Source: UBA2020 sp964551435 (lineage in GTDB: Bacteria > Pseudomonadota > Alphaproteobacteria > Micavibrionales > UBA2020). From it: a stretch of 64,000 bases of DNA. Made by a program: the position numbers and the translations under genes. This document shows, piece by piece, positions 7,808-15,575 of this stretch (positions are counted from its first letter, which is position 1; each line of letters starts with the position of its first letter). The notes beneath the pieces were generated by a model that did no database searches, was not told the origin of the DNA, and was given only the letters and a program-made list of their open reading frames with translations. The DNA is taken from assembly GCA_964551435.1 (NCBI GenBank), contig CAZKBS010000001.1:372001-436000 (forward strand), read 5' to 3'.

Positions 7808-8116
7808 TCAGAGCTTGAAGGTCACGAAAAATCCGCCGCTGTCATCACGCATGACGGGCACGGCATTCACGACATAGCCGTTGAATTTTTCAAATTTGAA
7901 ATAACGCGCGACAGGCTGGAACAGTGTTTCGCCGGCACCGGGGCGCGCGGGTTCGAACGTCACATACAACGTCTTGGCGGAGGAGCGTTTACAGTATTTG
8001 ACCACATGGTCAAGCTTGTCGAGCGCGTCCGGCTTTTCCATACCGCGCAGATCGACCTTGACCTCCGCCTCTTCGACGGGCGGGTGGTTGCTGCCGATGT
8101 TTTGCAAAAACTCCAT
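7808..8116 (-). CDS. Hypothetical protein, Smr-like first motif only
   Basis: A 102-residue protein upstream of cysS (6-base gap). The stretch VKVDLRGMEKPDALDKLDHV resembles the first strand and helix of Smr domains, but the diagnostic HGxG loop is absent. The rest (LYVTFEPARPGAGETLFQPV, ending GFFVTFKL) does not match anything I know. AAGG stands 8 bases before the chosen ATG. The frame stays open far upstream, antisense to dihydroorotase, which I consider non-coding. Function unknown. Confidence 0.7.
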   Translation of the reverse strand: MEFLQNIGSNHPPVEEAEVKVDLRGMEKPDALDKLDHVVKYCKRSSAKTLYVTFEPARPGAGETLFQPVARYFKFEKFNGYVVNAVPVMRDDSGGFFVTFKL

Positions 8117-8167
8117 TAGAATAACCTTTGTTGACCGTGCTACAAGATAGCAGGTTTTTTGGCAAAA

Positions 8168-9574
8168 ATGAGTCCCTTTATGACACAAAATTTTGACCTG
8201 ATTCTGTCCGGCGGTACGGTTTGTCTGCCCGCTGGCGAAACCAAAGCCGATATCGGCGTCATCGGCGGACGCATCGCCGCCATCGGTGCGCTCGCAGGGG
8301 GCAAAGCCGCAGAAACCATCGACTGCACCCATCTGCATATCCTGCCTGGTGTCATCGACAGCCACGTGCATTTCCGTGAACCAGGTTTGACGCATAAAGA
8401 AGACATTTCCACCGGCACACTGGCTGCGATTGCGGGCGGCGTCACCACTATATTCGAAATGCCGAATACCGAACCCCTGACCATCACTGCCGAGGCGCAT
8501 CGGGACAAAATGCAGCGCGCCCATGGCCGCGCATGGTGCGATTACGCTTTTTACATGGGCGGCTGCGCGGGTAACGCGCATTATCTTCAGGACCTTGAAC
8601 GCCTTGCCGGATGCAGCGGCGTGAAGGTTTTCATGGGTTCGTCCACCGGCGCGCTGCTGGCCGCCGAAGACGAAACCATTTTGCGCATCATGCAATCCGG
8701 CCGCCGCCGCCTGTGCCTGCATGCCGAAGACGAGGCGCGGCTGATCGCGCGTAAGCATATCGCCACAGACAACGCCGATGTTAAAACCCACCCCGAATGG
8801 CGCGATGCCGAATGCGCGATGCGCGCCGTCAAACGTGCCATAGCGCTGGGCCGCCAAAGCGGCCGCCGTCTGCATTTTCTGCATGTGACCAGCGCCGATG
8901 AAATGGCCTATCTGGCGGCGCATAAAGACATCGCAAGCGTTGAAACCACGCCGCAGCACCTGACGCTTTTTGCGCCTGATTGTTATGAACGCATGGGCAC
9001 GCGCGCGCAAATGAACCCGCCCATCCGCAGCCGCGAACACCGCGAAGCTCTGTGGGCCGCCGTGGCGTCAGGGGTTGTGGATACGATAGGGTCTGACCAC
9101 GCGCCGCATACGCTGGATGAAAAAGCCAAAACCTATCCGTCATCGCCAAGCGGTATGCCGGGCGTGCAAACACTGCTTCCCGTGATGCTCAACCACGTGT
9201 ACGGCGGCCGCCTGAGCCTGATGCGCCTTGTCGATCTGCTGGCCCACGGGCCGCAGCGCGTTTACGGGATTTGCGGCAAAGGCCGCATCGCTGCCGGATA
9301 TGACGCCGATTTCGCGATTGTGGATATGAACGCCCGCCGCAAAATCACCGACCGCTGGATCAAAAGCAAATGCGGCTGGACGCCCTACGATGGTATGCAG
9401 GTCACGGGCTGGTGCGTCGGCACGATCCTGCGCGGCAAGGTCGCCATGTGGGACGATGAAATCACCCTGCGCCGCCCTGCGGGCCTGCCTGTACGGTTTG
9501 AAGAAACCTTGTTAGAATCAATCATCACAGGGGCGGAGGACGTCGCTGCCCCCGCCCATACCTGCTGCGGATGA
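8168..9574 (+). CDS. pyrC: Dihydroorotase (cyclic amidohydrolase)
   Basis: Closes carbamoyl-aspartate to dihydroorotate in pyrimidine synthesis. Metal-site motifs of the amidohydrolase superfamily are all visible: GVIDSHVHFREPGLTHKED, GVKVFMGSSTG with the candidate carboxylated Lys, LHAEDEARL, FLHVTSADE and TIGSDHAPHTLDEK. The form resembles the AllB-related dihydroorotases found in Bacteroidetes and many alphaproteobacteria, so allantoinase is the main alternative. Start candidates are TTG 8159, ATG 8168 and ATG 8180, none with a strong SD; I take 8168. No pyrB is nearby and the gene appears monocistronic. Confidence 0.88.
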   Translation: MSPFMTQNFDLILSGGTVCLPAGETKADIGVIGGRIAAIGALAGGKAAETIDCTHLHILPGVIDSHVHFREPGLTHKEDISTGTLAAIAGGVTTIFEMPNTEPLTITAEAHRDKMQRAHGRAWCDYAFYMGGCAGNAHYLQDLERLAGCSGVKVFMGSSTGALLAAEDETILRIMQSGRRRLCLHAEDEARLIARKHIATDNADVKTHPEWRDAECAMRAVKRAIALGRQSGRRLHFLHVTSADEMAYLAAHKDIASVETTPQHLTLFAPDCYERMGTRAQMNPPIRSREHREALWAAVASGVVDTIGSDHAPHTLDEKAKTYPSSPSGMPGVQTLLPVMLNHVYGGRLSLMRLVDLLAHGPQRVYGICGKGRIAAGYDADFAIVDMNARRKITDRWIKSKCGWTPYDGMQVTGWCVGTILRGKVAMWDDEITLRRPAGLPVRFEETLLESIITGAEDVAAPAHTCCG

Positions 9575-9581
9575 AATAAAG

Positions 9582-9605
9582 AAAGTATAGTATATTCAAT
9601 ACTTT
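9582..9605. repeat. Short inverted repeat after pyrC
   Basis: AAAGTAT (9582-9588) and ATACTTT (9599-9605) with a 10-base AT-rich spacer lie between pyrC and the GGDEF-EAL gene. No T-run follows, so it is not a typical terminator; it could be an operator or simply AT-rich DNA. The remaining bases up to 9760 contain no further clear signal. Confidence 0.4.
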
Positions 9606-9760
9606 AGGATAAAATTCGTAAACGCCCCATACCCCCGCCGCATAGGATTACATGATTTGTTAAGCGAATTTATTTAGAATTTTGGAGAACTGCCGCTGTT
9701 CTATATCCGAACGGTCAGAGACGGCAGACAGCTGCAAACGACGGGCACAGGGGTTCGTAA

Positions 9761-11968
9761 TTGACAGATCGGGATAACACACCAAAACCGGTTGCCAAAA
9801 CCGGCACGTCCCTTTCGGGTTCGTTCCGCCAGCAATTCCGCAGTGCCTCGCTGTGGGACCATCTGGCCAGCCCCGTGCGCATCTGGCGCAGCAAGATCAG
9901 CTGGCGTATCACCATCACCGTATTTTTGACTATCCTGACCGTGCAGGCCGTTGTGATGTTTGTCACCGCGAGCGATTTCAAACAACAAAAGCTGTTTGAA
10001 ATGCGCGAACTGGCGCGCGTATTTATTTTATCATCGCTGAGCGATACCAACGACCCCTTGAGCGCGCCGCTGACGCAGGAAGCCGCTGACCGCCTTTTCA
10101 CCGAAACCATGATCAGCGGCATCGCTGTCTATGGCCTTGATAACAACCTTATTCAGGTCTTTGGCGACACTGTCATGCTGCACCCCAGCAGCAACAGCGA
10201 CGCACCTATGCAGCAGCTGAGCGCCAGCAACCGATTTTATGAAGTTTCCCTGCGCGCGCAGGAGCTGCGCAAACCCTATAATATTGTCGTCAAGCTTTAT
10301 ACCGCCGGCATCACGCCGATGCTGAACCATCATATCCAACAGTCGGTTTTGATTATGCTGCTGCTGTCGGGGCTTGTGACAACCGTTCTGATGCTAGTGC
10401 TGGGTCAATGGCTGCTGGAGCCGGTCATGGTTCTGCGCAATAACCTGCTGAGCGCCGCGCAGAATCCCGAAAAGCCCGATGTGCGCCGCCCGCGCCGCGA
10501 AACGCGTGATGAAATCGGCATCGCCCTTCGTATCGCCAACGACCTGATCCGCCAGAACGCGCATAATCTGCGCAAGCTGCGTTCGCAGGCCGAAGACCGT
10601 ATTCATAAACTGGCCTACTACGATAACCTGACGGGCCTGCCGAACCGCACCTTCTTCCTTGAAAAGCTGGACGACAATATCCGCCACCGCGTCGCGGAGG
10701 AAGAACGCCGCCTTGCCGTTTTTGCCATCGACCTTGACCATTTCAAGGACATCAACGACACGATGGGTCACGAATTCGGCGACAAACTTCTGGAAGCCAT
10801 CGGCAAACGCCTTGTCAAAGCGCTGCCGCCCGGATCGCTGATTTCCCGCGCCAGCGCCGACGAATTCACCGCCATGGTGGTTTTGAAAGAAGACAACCCC
10901 GATACCGCCACGCTGATTGACCGCATTTTCAACGCCATGGCGGAACCTGTGAGCATCCTCCACGAACGCTTTCAGGTGCGCGTATCCATCGGTGTCGCAC
11001 ACTGCCCCGACGACGGTATGGAAGCGCGCCAGATTCTCAAAAACGCCGACATCGCCCTTAACCGTGCCAAAGAAGAAGGCCGCGATACGGTACGTTATTA
11101 TTCCGAAGATTTCGACCTTGCCGTTCAGCAGCGTTTCCAGATGCTGCGCGATCTCAGAACCGCGCTTGAAGACAACCAGCTGCGTCTTTATTTCCACCCG
11201 CAGTTCGACCTGCGCACGGGCCAGCTGATTGGCGCGGAGGCGCTGCTGCGCTGGTGGTGCCCCGACAACAGCAAGGAAGGCGGACGCTTTATCTCCCCCG
11301 CCGATTTCATTCCGGTTGCGGAGCAATCCGGCCTGATCGTGCCGATTGGCGAATGGGTTTTGAAAACCGCCTGCAAAATAAATAAACAGTGGCAAGACAA
11401 GGGCCTGCCGCCGTTCCGTATCGCCGTGAATATTTCCGGCGTGCAGTTCCACCGCTCGGACATCGTCGCGCTGACGGCGGCGGCGCTGAAAGAAAGCGGG
11501 CTTGACCCCAAATGGCTGGAGCTGGAAGTCACTGAAAGCGTGTTCATGGAAAACATGCAGGGCGCCATCGACATTCTGAGCCAGCTGCACCAGCTGGGCG
11601 TCGAGCTGGCCGTCGACGATTTCGGTACCGGTTATTCGTCGCTGAGCTATCTGCGCCAGTTCCCGATTGACCGTTTGAAAATCGACCAATCGTTCATCCG
11701 CAATGCCCTCGTCAACAATGATGACCGCATGATCGCCAAGACTATTATCACCCTTGGCCACAGCCTGAACCTGAAAGTTATCGCCGAGGGCGTCGAAACC
11801 ATCGAGCACGAAGAATTCCTGAAGGCCGAAGGCTGCGACGAGGTACAGGGTTTCAAATACACCAAACCCCTGCCGCAGGACCAGATGCGCGAATACGTGA
11901 TCAACCATAACCGCAATCTGGCGAAAACCACCCCCCTGCGCAGCATCGAGGACAAGAGCAGCGCCTGA
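9761..11968 (+). CDS. Membrane GGDEF-EAL protein with degenerate GGDEF site
   Basis: A 735-residue cyclic-di-GMP protein. TM1 is about residues 47-69 and TM2 about 196-217, with a roughly 125-residue periplasmic sensor between and a HAMP-like linker after TM2. The GGDEF domain (about 284-440) keeps DLDHFKDINDTMGH, but the catalytic GGDEF reads SADEF (365-369), so cyclase activity is unlikely. The EAL domain (about 465-715) keeps GAEALLRWW, ELEVTES, DDFGTGYSS and IAEGVET, so c-di-GMP phosphodiesterase activity is plausible. A stop codon lies immediately before the TTG at 9761. AGGGG stands 7 bases before it, which fixes TTG as the start. Confidence 0.93.
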   Translation: MTDRDNTPKPVAKTGTSLSGSFRQQFRSASLWDHLASPVRIWRSKISWRITITVFLTILTVQAVVMFVTASDFKQQKLFEMRELARVFILSSLSDTNDPLSAPLTQEAADRLFTETMISGIAVYGLDNNLIQVFGDTVMLHPSSNSDAPMQQLSASNRFYEVSLRAQELRKPYNIVVKLYTAGITPMLNHHIQQSVLIMLLLSGLVTTVLMLVLGQWLLEPVMVLRNNLLSAAQNPEKPDVRRPRRETRDEIGIALRIANDLIRQNAHNLRKLRSQAEDRIHKLAYYDNLTGLPNRTFFLEKLDDNIRHRVAEEERRLAVFAIDLDHFKDINDTMGHEFGDKLLEAIGKRLVKALPPGSLISRASADEFTAMVVLKEDNPDTATLIDRIFNAMAEPVSILHERFQVRVSIGVAHCPDDGMEARQILKNADIALNRAKEEGRDTVRYYSEDFDLAVQQRFQMLRDLRTALEDNQLRLYFHPQFDLRTGQLIGAEALLRWWCPDNSKEGGRFISPADFIPVAEQSGLIVPIGEWVLKTACKINKQWQDKGLPPFRIAVNISGVQFHRSDIVALTAAALKESGLDPKWLELEVTESVFMENMQGAIDILSQLHQLGVELAVDDFGTGYSSLSYLRQFPIDRLKIDQSFIRNALVNNDDRMIAKTIITLGHSLNLKVIAEGVETIEHEEFLKAEGCDEVQGFKYTKPLPQDQMREYVINHNRNLAKTTPLRSIEDKSSA

Positions 11969-12021
11969 TAATTTTCGCGCGCGCTATTCCTTTTTTCTGC
12001 GGCTGCATTATGCTGTAGGGC

Positions 12022-13371
12022 ATGACAGGTCTTGTATCGCATCCTCTTTCCGCTCCCCTCTCCGGCACGCTGCGCGTGCCTGGCGACAAATCCATTTCGC
12101 ACCGCGCGCTGATGTTCGGCGCGCTGGCGGCAGGGGTTACCGAAATCACCGGCCTTCTGGAGGGGGAAGACGTCATCCACACCGCCGAAGCGCTTGAAGC
12201 CATGGGCGCGCAAATCGTGCGCCCCGCACAGGCAGGCGGCGTCTGGCATGTAACAGGCGTGGGCGCGGACGGGCTTCGCACGCCCGCCAAAGAAATCTAT
12301 CTGGGTAACAGCGGCACCTCGACACGGCTTTTGATGGGGTTGGTCGGCGGATATCCGGTGCGCGCGACGTTTACGGGCGATGCCTCACTCAGCAAACGTC
12401 CCATGGCGCGCGTCAGCAAGCCGCTTGAACAAATGGGCGTCAAAATCACCGCCAGCGACGGCGGCAAACTGCCGCTGACGGTCGAAGGTTCGGCAACGCT
12501 GCGCGAAATTTCCTATACCCTGCCCGTCGCATCGGCGCAGGTGAAATCGGCAGTTATTCTGGCGGCGCTGGCCTGCACCGGCGAAAGCACGGTCATAGAG
12601 CCGGAGCCGACACGCGACCACAGCGAGCGCATGCTGCGGTTTTTCGGCGCCGATATCAAAAGCGAGAAAAAAGCCGATGGCAGCAATGTCATCACCGTCA
12701 AAGGAAAACCGGTATTGAGCGGAAAGCCCGTCATGGTGCCGGCAGATCCCAGTTCCGCCGCGTTTGCGGTCGTCGCCGCGCTCATCGTGCCCGGCTCCGA
12801 CATTTTGCTGCCGCAGGTATCCATCAACCCGCTGCGCACGGGGCTTTATGCGACGCTGCGTGATATGGGGGCCGACATCACGTTTGAAAACGAACGCGAA
12901 CTGTCGGGCGAACCTGTGGCCGATATCCGCGTGCGTCACAGCCGACTGAAAGGCGTCACCGTGCCCGAAGCGCGCGTACCGTCGATGATTGACGAATTCC
13001 CTATCCTTGGTGTCGCCGCCAGCGTGGCCGCGGGAACAACCTATATGTCGGGCCTACAAGAGCTGCGCGTCAAGGAAAGCGACCGTCTGGCCGCCATCCA
13101 CCGCGGGTTGACGGCCGCCGGCATCACGGCGCGCATGGGCGAAAGCACGCTGGAAGTGGACGGCCTGTCCGGCGCGAAGCCGCTGGGCGGCTGCACGGTT
13201 AAAACGCATCTGGACCATCGCATCGCCATGAGTTTTCTGGTGCTGGGCATGGCCGCGCAATCGCCGGTCACGATTGATGATGCGGAAACTATCAATACCA
13301 GCTTCCCCGGGTTTGCGACGTTGATGAACGCACTGGGCGCGGATATCCGCAGTGTCGGGGTCGCCGCATGA
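12022..13371 (+). CDS. aroA: 3-phosphoshikimate 1-carboxyvinyltransferase (EPSP synthase)
   Basis: Sixth shikimate-pathway step, joining phosphoenolpyruvate to shikimate-3-phosphate. The 449 residues have RVPGDKSISHRALM (Lys23 region), YLGNSGTSTRLLMGL, the KRPMARVSKPLEQMG motif and LRVKESDRLAAI. The MGL after the GNSGTSTR signature and the overall layout resemble class II (Agrobacterium CP4-like) enzymes, but I cannot settle the class without alignment. The stop overlaps the next start by ATGA. cmk and rpsA follow downstream, a common aroA-cmk-rpsA order in alphaproteobacteria. Confidence 0.97.
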   Translation: MTGLVSHPLSAPLSGTLRVPGDKSISHRALMFGALAAGVTEITGLLEGEDVIHTAEALEAMGAQIVRPAQAGGVWHVTGVGADGLRTPAKEIYLGNSGTSTRLLMGLVGGYPVRATFTGDASLSKRPMARVSKPLEQMGVKITASDGGKLPLTVEGSATLREISYTLPVASAQVKSAVILAALACTGESTVIEPEPTRDHSERMLRFFGADIKSEKKADGSNVITVKGKPVLSGKPVMVPADPSSAAFAVVAALIVPGSDILLPQVSINPLRTGLYATLRDMGADITFENERELSGEPVADIRVRHSRLKGVTVPEARVPSMIDEFPILGVAASVAAGTTYMSGLQELRVKESDRLAAIHRGLTAAGITARMGESTLEVDGLSGAKPLGGCTVKTHLDHRIAMSFLVLGMAAQSPVTIDDAETINTSFPGFATLMNALGADIRSVGVAA

Positions 13372-14207
13372 GCAGCTGGCCCGCCGATGGTATCGCCGTT
13401 TTTGTGCTGCTGATCACGGCCCTTGTCTGCATCATTGCCAATCCTTTTTTTAACTACGGCGCACAAACAACAGAAGCTGCAGACGCGGATGGCTATCTGC
13501 ACATGCGCCCGCTGCGCTCCGCCATGGCGCTGTGTTTCGGGCTTTTGCTGATCGGCGTTTGCGCGATCTATGCCGCGCTGCAAAGCGGTGCCTGTTTCAA
13601 TATGTCCGCGGCAGAGAACGCGCAAAACCGTCTTATCGGCTTTGCCATATCGGGCGCGTTAATGCTCGGCGCTGTTTATTGCACATACTCTCTGCTGCTG
13701 CGGCGTTTCTGGTTCAACCGCGAGGAAGTGAAAACAGCATCCCCCTTTGGCGCGGAAAAATCACTGCGTTTTCGCGACATCAAAAAGGCGCAGGTCAAAA
13801 GCAATCATCTGGAGATAACAGACGCGAACGGAAATTCCATCACCCTGCCGGGGGAGCGCACGGGTATGGCACAATTCTCTGCGGTGCTTGACAGTCATTT
13901 GCTGCGTTTTGACCAGAGCGAAGCGGCAGAGCCCATCCCCGAAACCGATATGCTGGTCGGCAAACCCGTGCGGCTGCATTTTTTCACACTGGGCCCCGAT
14001 TTCCTGCCGCAACTGACGCGGGATATCGGCGGCACGGTCAGCGCCATTCGCCACAACACCATGATTGTACGCACGGCATCGGACAAAGACATCGCTTGCC
14101 CCATCGTTGTGCAGGGCATTGGCCCCGATGTGACGCTGCCGCCGCAAACCATGGGTATTGTCGCGAATTATTTCATCGCCCGCGCGGCGGATGCCCCTGC
14201 AGCATAG
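13368..14207 (+). CDS. Hypothetical membrane protein between aroA and cmk
   Basis: A 279-residue protein I do not recognise. It has three hydrophobic segments: about 8-27 (IAVFVLLITALVCIIANPFF), about 53-72 (AMALCFGLLLIGVCAIYAAL) and about 88-111. A soluble C-terminal region follows whose strands (VKTASPFGAEKSLRFRDIKK) recall PH-like domains of membrane proteins, and a last domain of about 90 residues. The start overlaps the aroA stop by 4 bases (ATGA), so it is translationally coupled. It separates aroA from cmk; function unknown. Confidence 0.8.
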   Translation: MSSWPADGIAVFVLLITALVCIIANPFFNYGAQTTEAADADGYLHMRPLRSAMALCFGLLLIGVCAIYAALQSGACFNMSAAENAQNRLIGFAISGALMLGAVYCTYSLLLRRFWFNREEVKTASPFGAEKSLRFRDIKKAQVKSNHLEITDANGNSITLPGERTGMAQFSAVLDSHLLRFDQSEAAEPIPETDMLVGKPVRLHFFTLGPDFLPQLTRDIGGTVSAIRHNTMIVRTASDKDIACPIVVQGIGPDVTLPPQTMGIVANYFIARAADAPAA

Positions 14208-14296
14208 GCCTGCCGCGAATCGCCCGTACCGTCTGCTGCGGCGCATGGATTGAAAAACGCCGCCAAGCACTTGAAAATTAATTCCATAAAACGACA

Positions 14297-14326
14297 TTGA
14301 ATCGCATGGGCTTTTCGTGGTATGAC
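14297..14326 (+). promoter_or_regulatory. Possible promoter for cmk
   Basis: TTGAAT (14297-14302) and TATGAC (14321-14326) are separated by 18 bases about 95 bases before the cmk ATG. The AT-rich stretch that follows (GTTAACGATATGTTAATC and GGATTAACATT) contains repeated TTAA motifs. Matches to consensus are partial, so this is only a candidate. Confidence 0.28.
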
Positions 14327-14419
14327 AGCCGTGCCGGTTGCCGGTTTGTTAACGATATGTTAATCTTTTTATTTAAGAGGATTAACATTTTCAGGCGCTT
14401 AGCGTCCAAGGGGATTTTC

Positions 14420-15196
14420 ATGCAGGCCCACTTCAGAAAAACAGATTTTATCCCGCAGCCCAAAGCCGCCGGCGATGCCAACAAAAAAATCGTGATTGCC
14501 GTGGATGGCCCCGCCGCCTCCGGCAAGGGAACGCTGGCGCGCAAGCTGGCGGAGCGTCTGGGCTATGCCTACCTTGATACCGGCGCCCTGTACCGTGCGG
14601 TTGGTCTTGCCACGCTGGAAAGCGGTGGCAACCCCGACAGCTGGCAGGACGTGCAGACCGCTGTTGCCATCATCACCCGCAACCTGACGCCTGAACTGCT
14701 GTCGAGCCCCGCGCTGCGCGCGCCCGAAGTATCCGAAGCCGCATCCAAAGTCGCCGCCATCCCCGAAGTGCGCCAGGCTCTGCTGGATTACCAGCGCGGC
14801 TTCGCCGCAAACCCGCCGGGCAATGTGGGCGGCGCTGTGCTGGATGGTCGCGACATCGGCACCGTTATCTGCCCGAATGCGGATGTAAAATTCTTTGTGA
14901 CCGCATCGGTGGAAGAGCGTGCGCGTCGCCGCTTTGAAGAGCTGAAAGCGACCAGCGCCGATAAAGGCGCCATTCTCAGCCAGTCACAAGTGCTGGCCGA
15001 TCTCAAACGCCGCGACGAGCGTGATCAGACCCGCGCGACCGCACCGACCAAATCGGCAAGCGATGCCTATGTGCTGGATACCACTACGCTGAACGCGCAG
15101 CAGGCGCTCGATCAGGCGATCAGTGTTATCCGCGCGAAATTCCTGTCGGAAACCAACGACAATGCCGCCGCGATGCGCAAGCCGCCGCAGCCCTGA
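14420..15196 (+). CDS. cmk: Cytidylate kinase
   Basis: Phosphorylates CMP and dCMP with ATP. The P-loop is VDGPAASGKGTLARKLA, followed by YLDTGALYRAVGLATL (CMP-binding) and VLDGRDIGTVICPNADVKFF; the lid RRRFEEL and the tail with RDQTRATAPTKSA also fit. I start at 14420 because AAGGGG precedes that ATG by 7 bases. This leaves a 23-residue N-terminal extension (MQAHFRKTDFIPQP...) beyond most Cmk proteins. A terminator follows the gene, so rpsA has its own promoter. Confidence 0.96.
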   Translation: MQAHFRKTDFIPQPKAAGDANKKIVIAVDGPAASGKGTLARKLAERLGYAYLDTGALYRAVGLATLESGGNPDSWQDVQTAVAIITRNLTPELLSSPALRAPEVSEAASKVAAIPEVRQALLDYQRGFAANPPGNVGGAVLDGRDIGTVICPNADVKFFVTASVEERARRRFEELKATSADKGAILSQSQVLADLKRRDERDQTRATAPTKSASDAYVLDTTTLNAQQALDQAISVIRAKFLSETNDNAAAMRKPPQP

Positions 15197-15216
15197 TACG
15201 GTATTGCCCCAACAAA

Positions 15217-15247
15217 AAAGGCTTCCCGCTGAGGAAGCCTTTTTTTG
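15217..15247 (+). terminator. Rho-independent terminator after cmk
   Basis: AGGCTTCC (15219-15226), loop CGCTGA, GGAAGCCT (15233-15240), then TTTTTTG. A perfect 8-bp stem with an A-run upstream, so it may also act in reverse. Confidence 0.92.
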
Positions 15248-15465
15248 TTGCCTGAAGCCCCACAAGCCACGAGCGTTTTGACGCATTTCAGACGCTGCGC
15301 GGGCCCTCTGTTGCCGCCCTCTCTCCCTCGCCATCCCGTCATTCAATTCTCAGTGTTATGTTAATTTAAAAACTCTCCTCCGCGCTGTAAACGGCGCGGG
15401 GCGGACGCGGAGATGCGGAATCTGGTCGAAACCGTGGTTTATGCCTGTTTTTTCGAGGGTTTTCA

Positions 15466-15495
15466 TTGACTCTGCCCCCCTGAATCCCCTACAAA
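15466..15495 (+). promoter_or_regulatory. Probable rpsA promoter
   Basis: TTGACT (15466-15471) and TACAAA (15490-15495) with an 18-base spacer. TTGAC is the most conserved element of alphaproteobacterial housekeeping promoters. Transcription would start near 15503, giving a leader of about 70 bases before rpsA. The 327-base gap from 15249 to 15575 holds this promoter, the leader hairpin below, and otherwise no clear signal. Confidence 0.55.
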
Positions 15496-15510
15496 CGGCG
15501 CGAACAAGAC

Positions 15511-15539
15511 GCGGGCTCGGGTGCCGCATGGCGGCCCGC
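15511..15539 (+). promoter_or_regulatory. Hairpin in the rpsA leader
   Basis: GCGGGC (15511-15516) pairs with GCCCGC (15534-15539); inside lies CCGC-ATG-GCGG (15524-15534), which competes for one base. The structure is in the predicted leader, 37 bases before the rpsA ATG. S1 represses its own translation through leader structure in gamma-proteobacteria; whether this element does so here is inference. Confidence 0.45.
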
Positions 15540-15575
15540 GGTTTGTATTTCATATGAAAAGTGAGAACTAAACAC

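Noticed and set aside
6359..8119. 586-codon plus-strand open frame opposite cysS
   Set aside because: It is the antisense of cysS and neighbours. The composition (Arg/His-rich, no hydrophobic pattern) is typical of shadow frames in GC-rich DNA.
7808..9040. Long minus-strand open frame (410 codons) antisense to dihydroorotase
   Set aside because: Only the last 102 codons have an SD-backed start. The rest mirrors the well-identified plus-strand gene and has no recognisable domain.
10394..11908. 504-codon minus-strand open frame opposite the GGDEF-EAL gene
   Set aside because: The plus strand encodes clear GGDEF and EAL motifs; the antisense frame has none and no SD.
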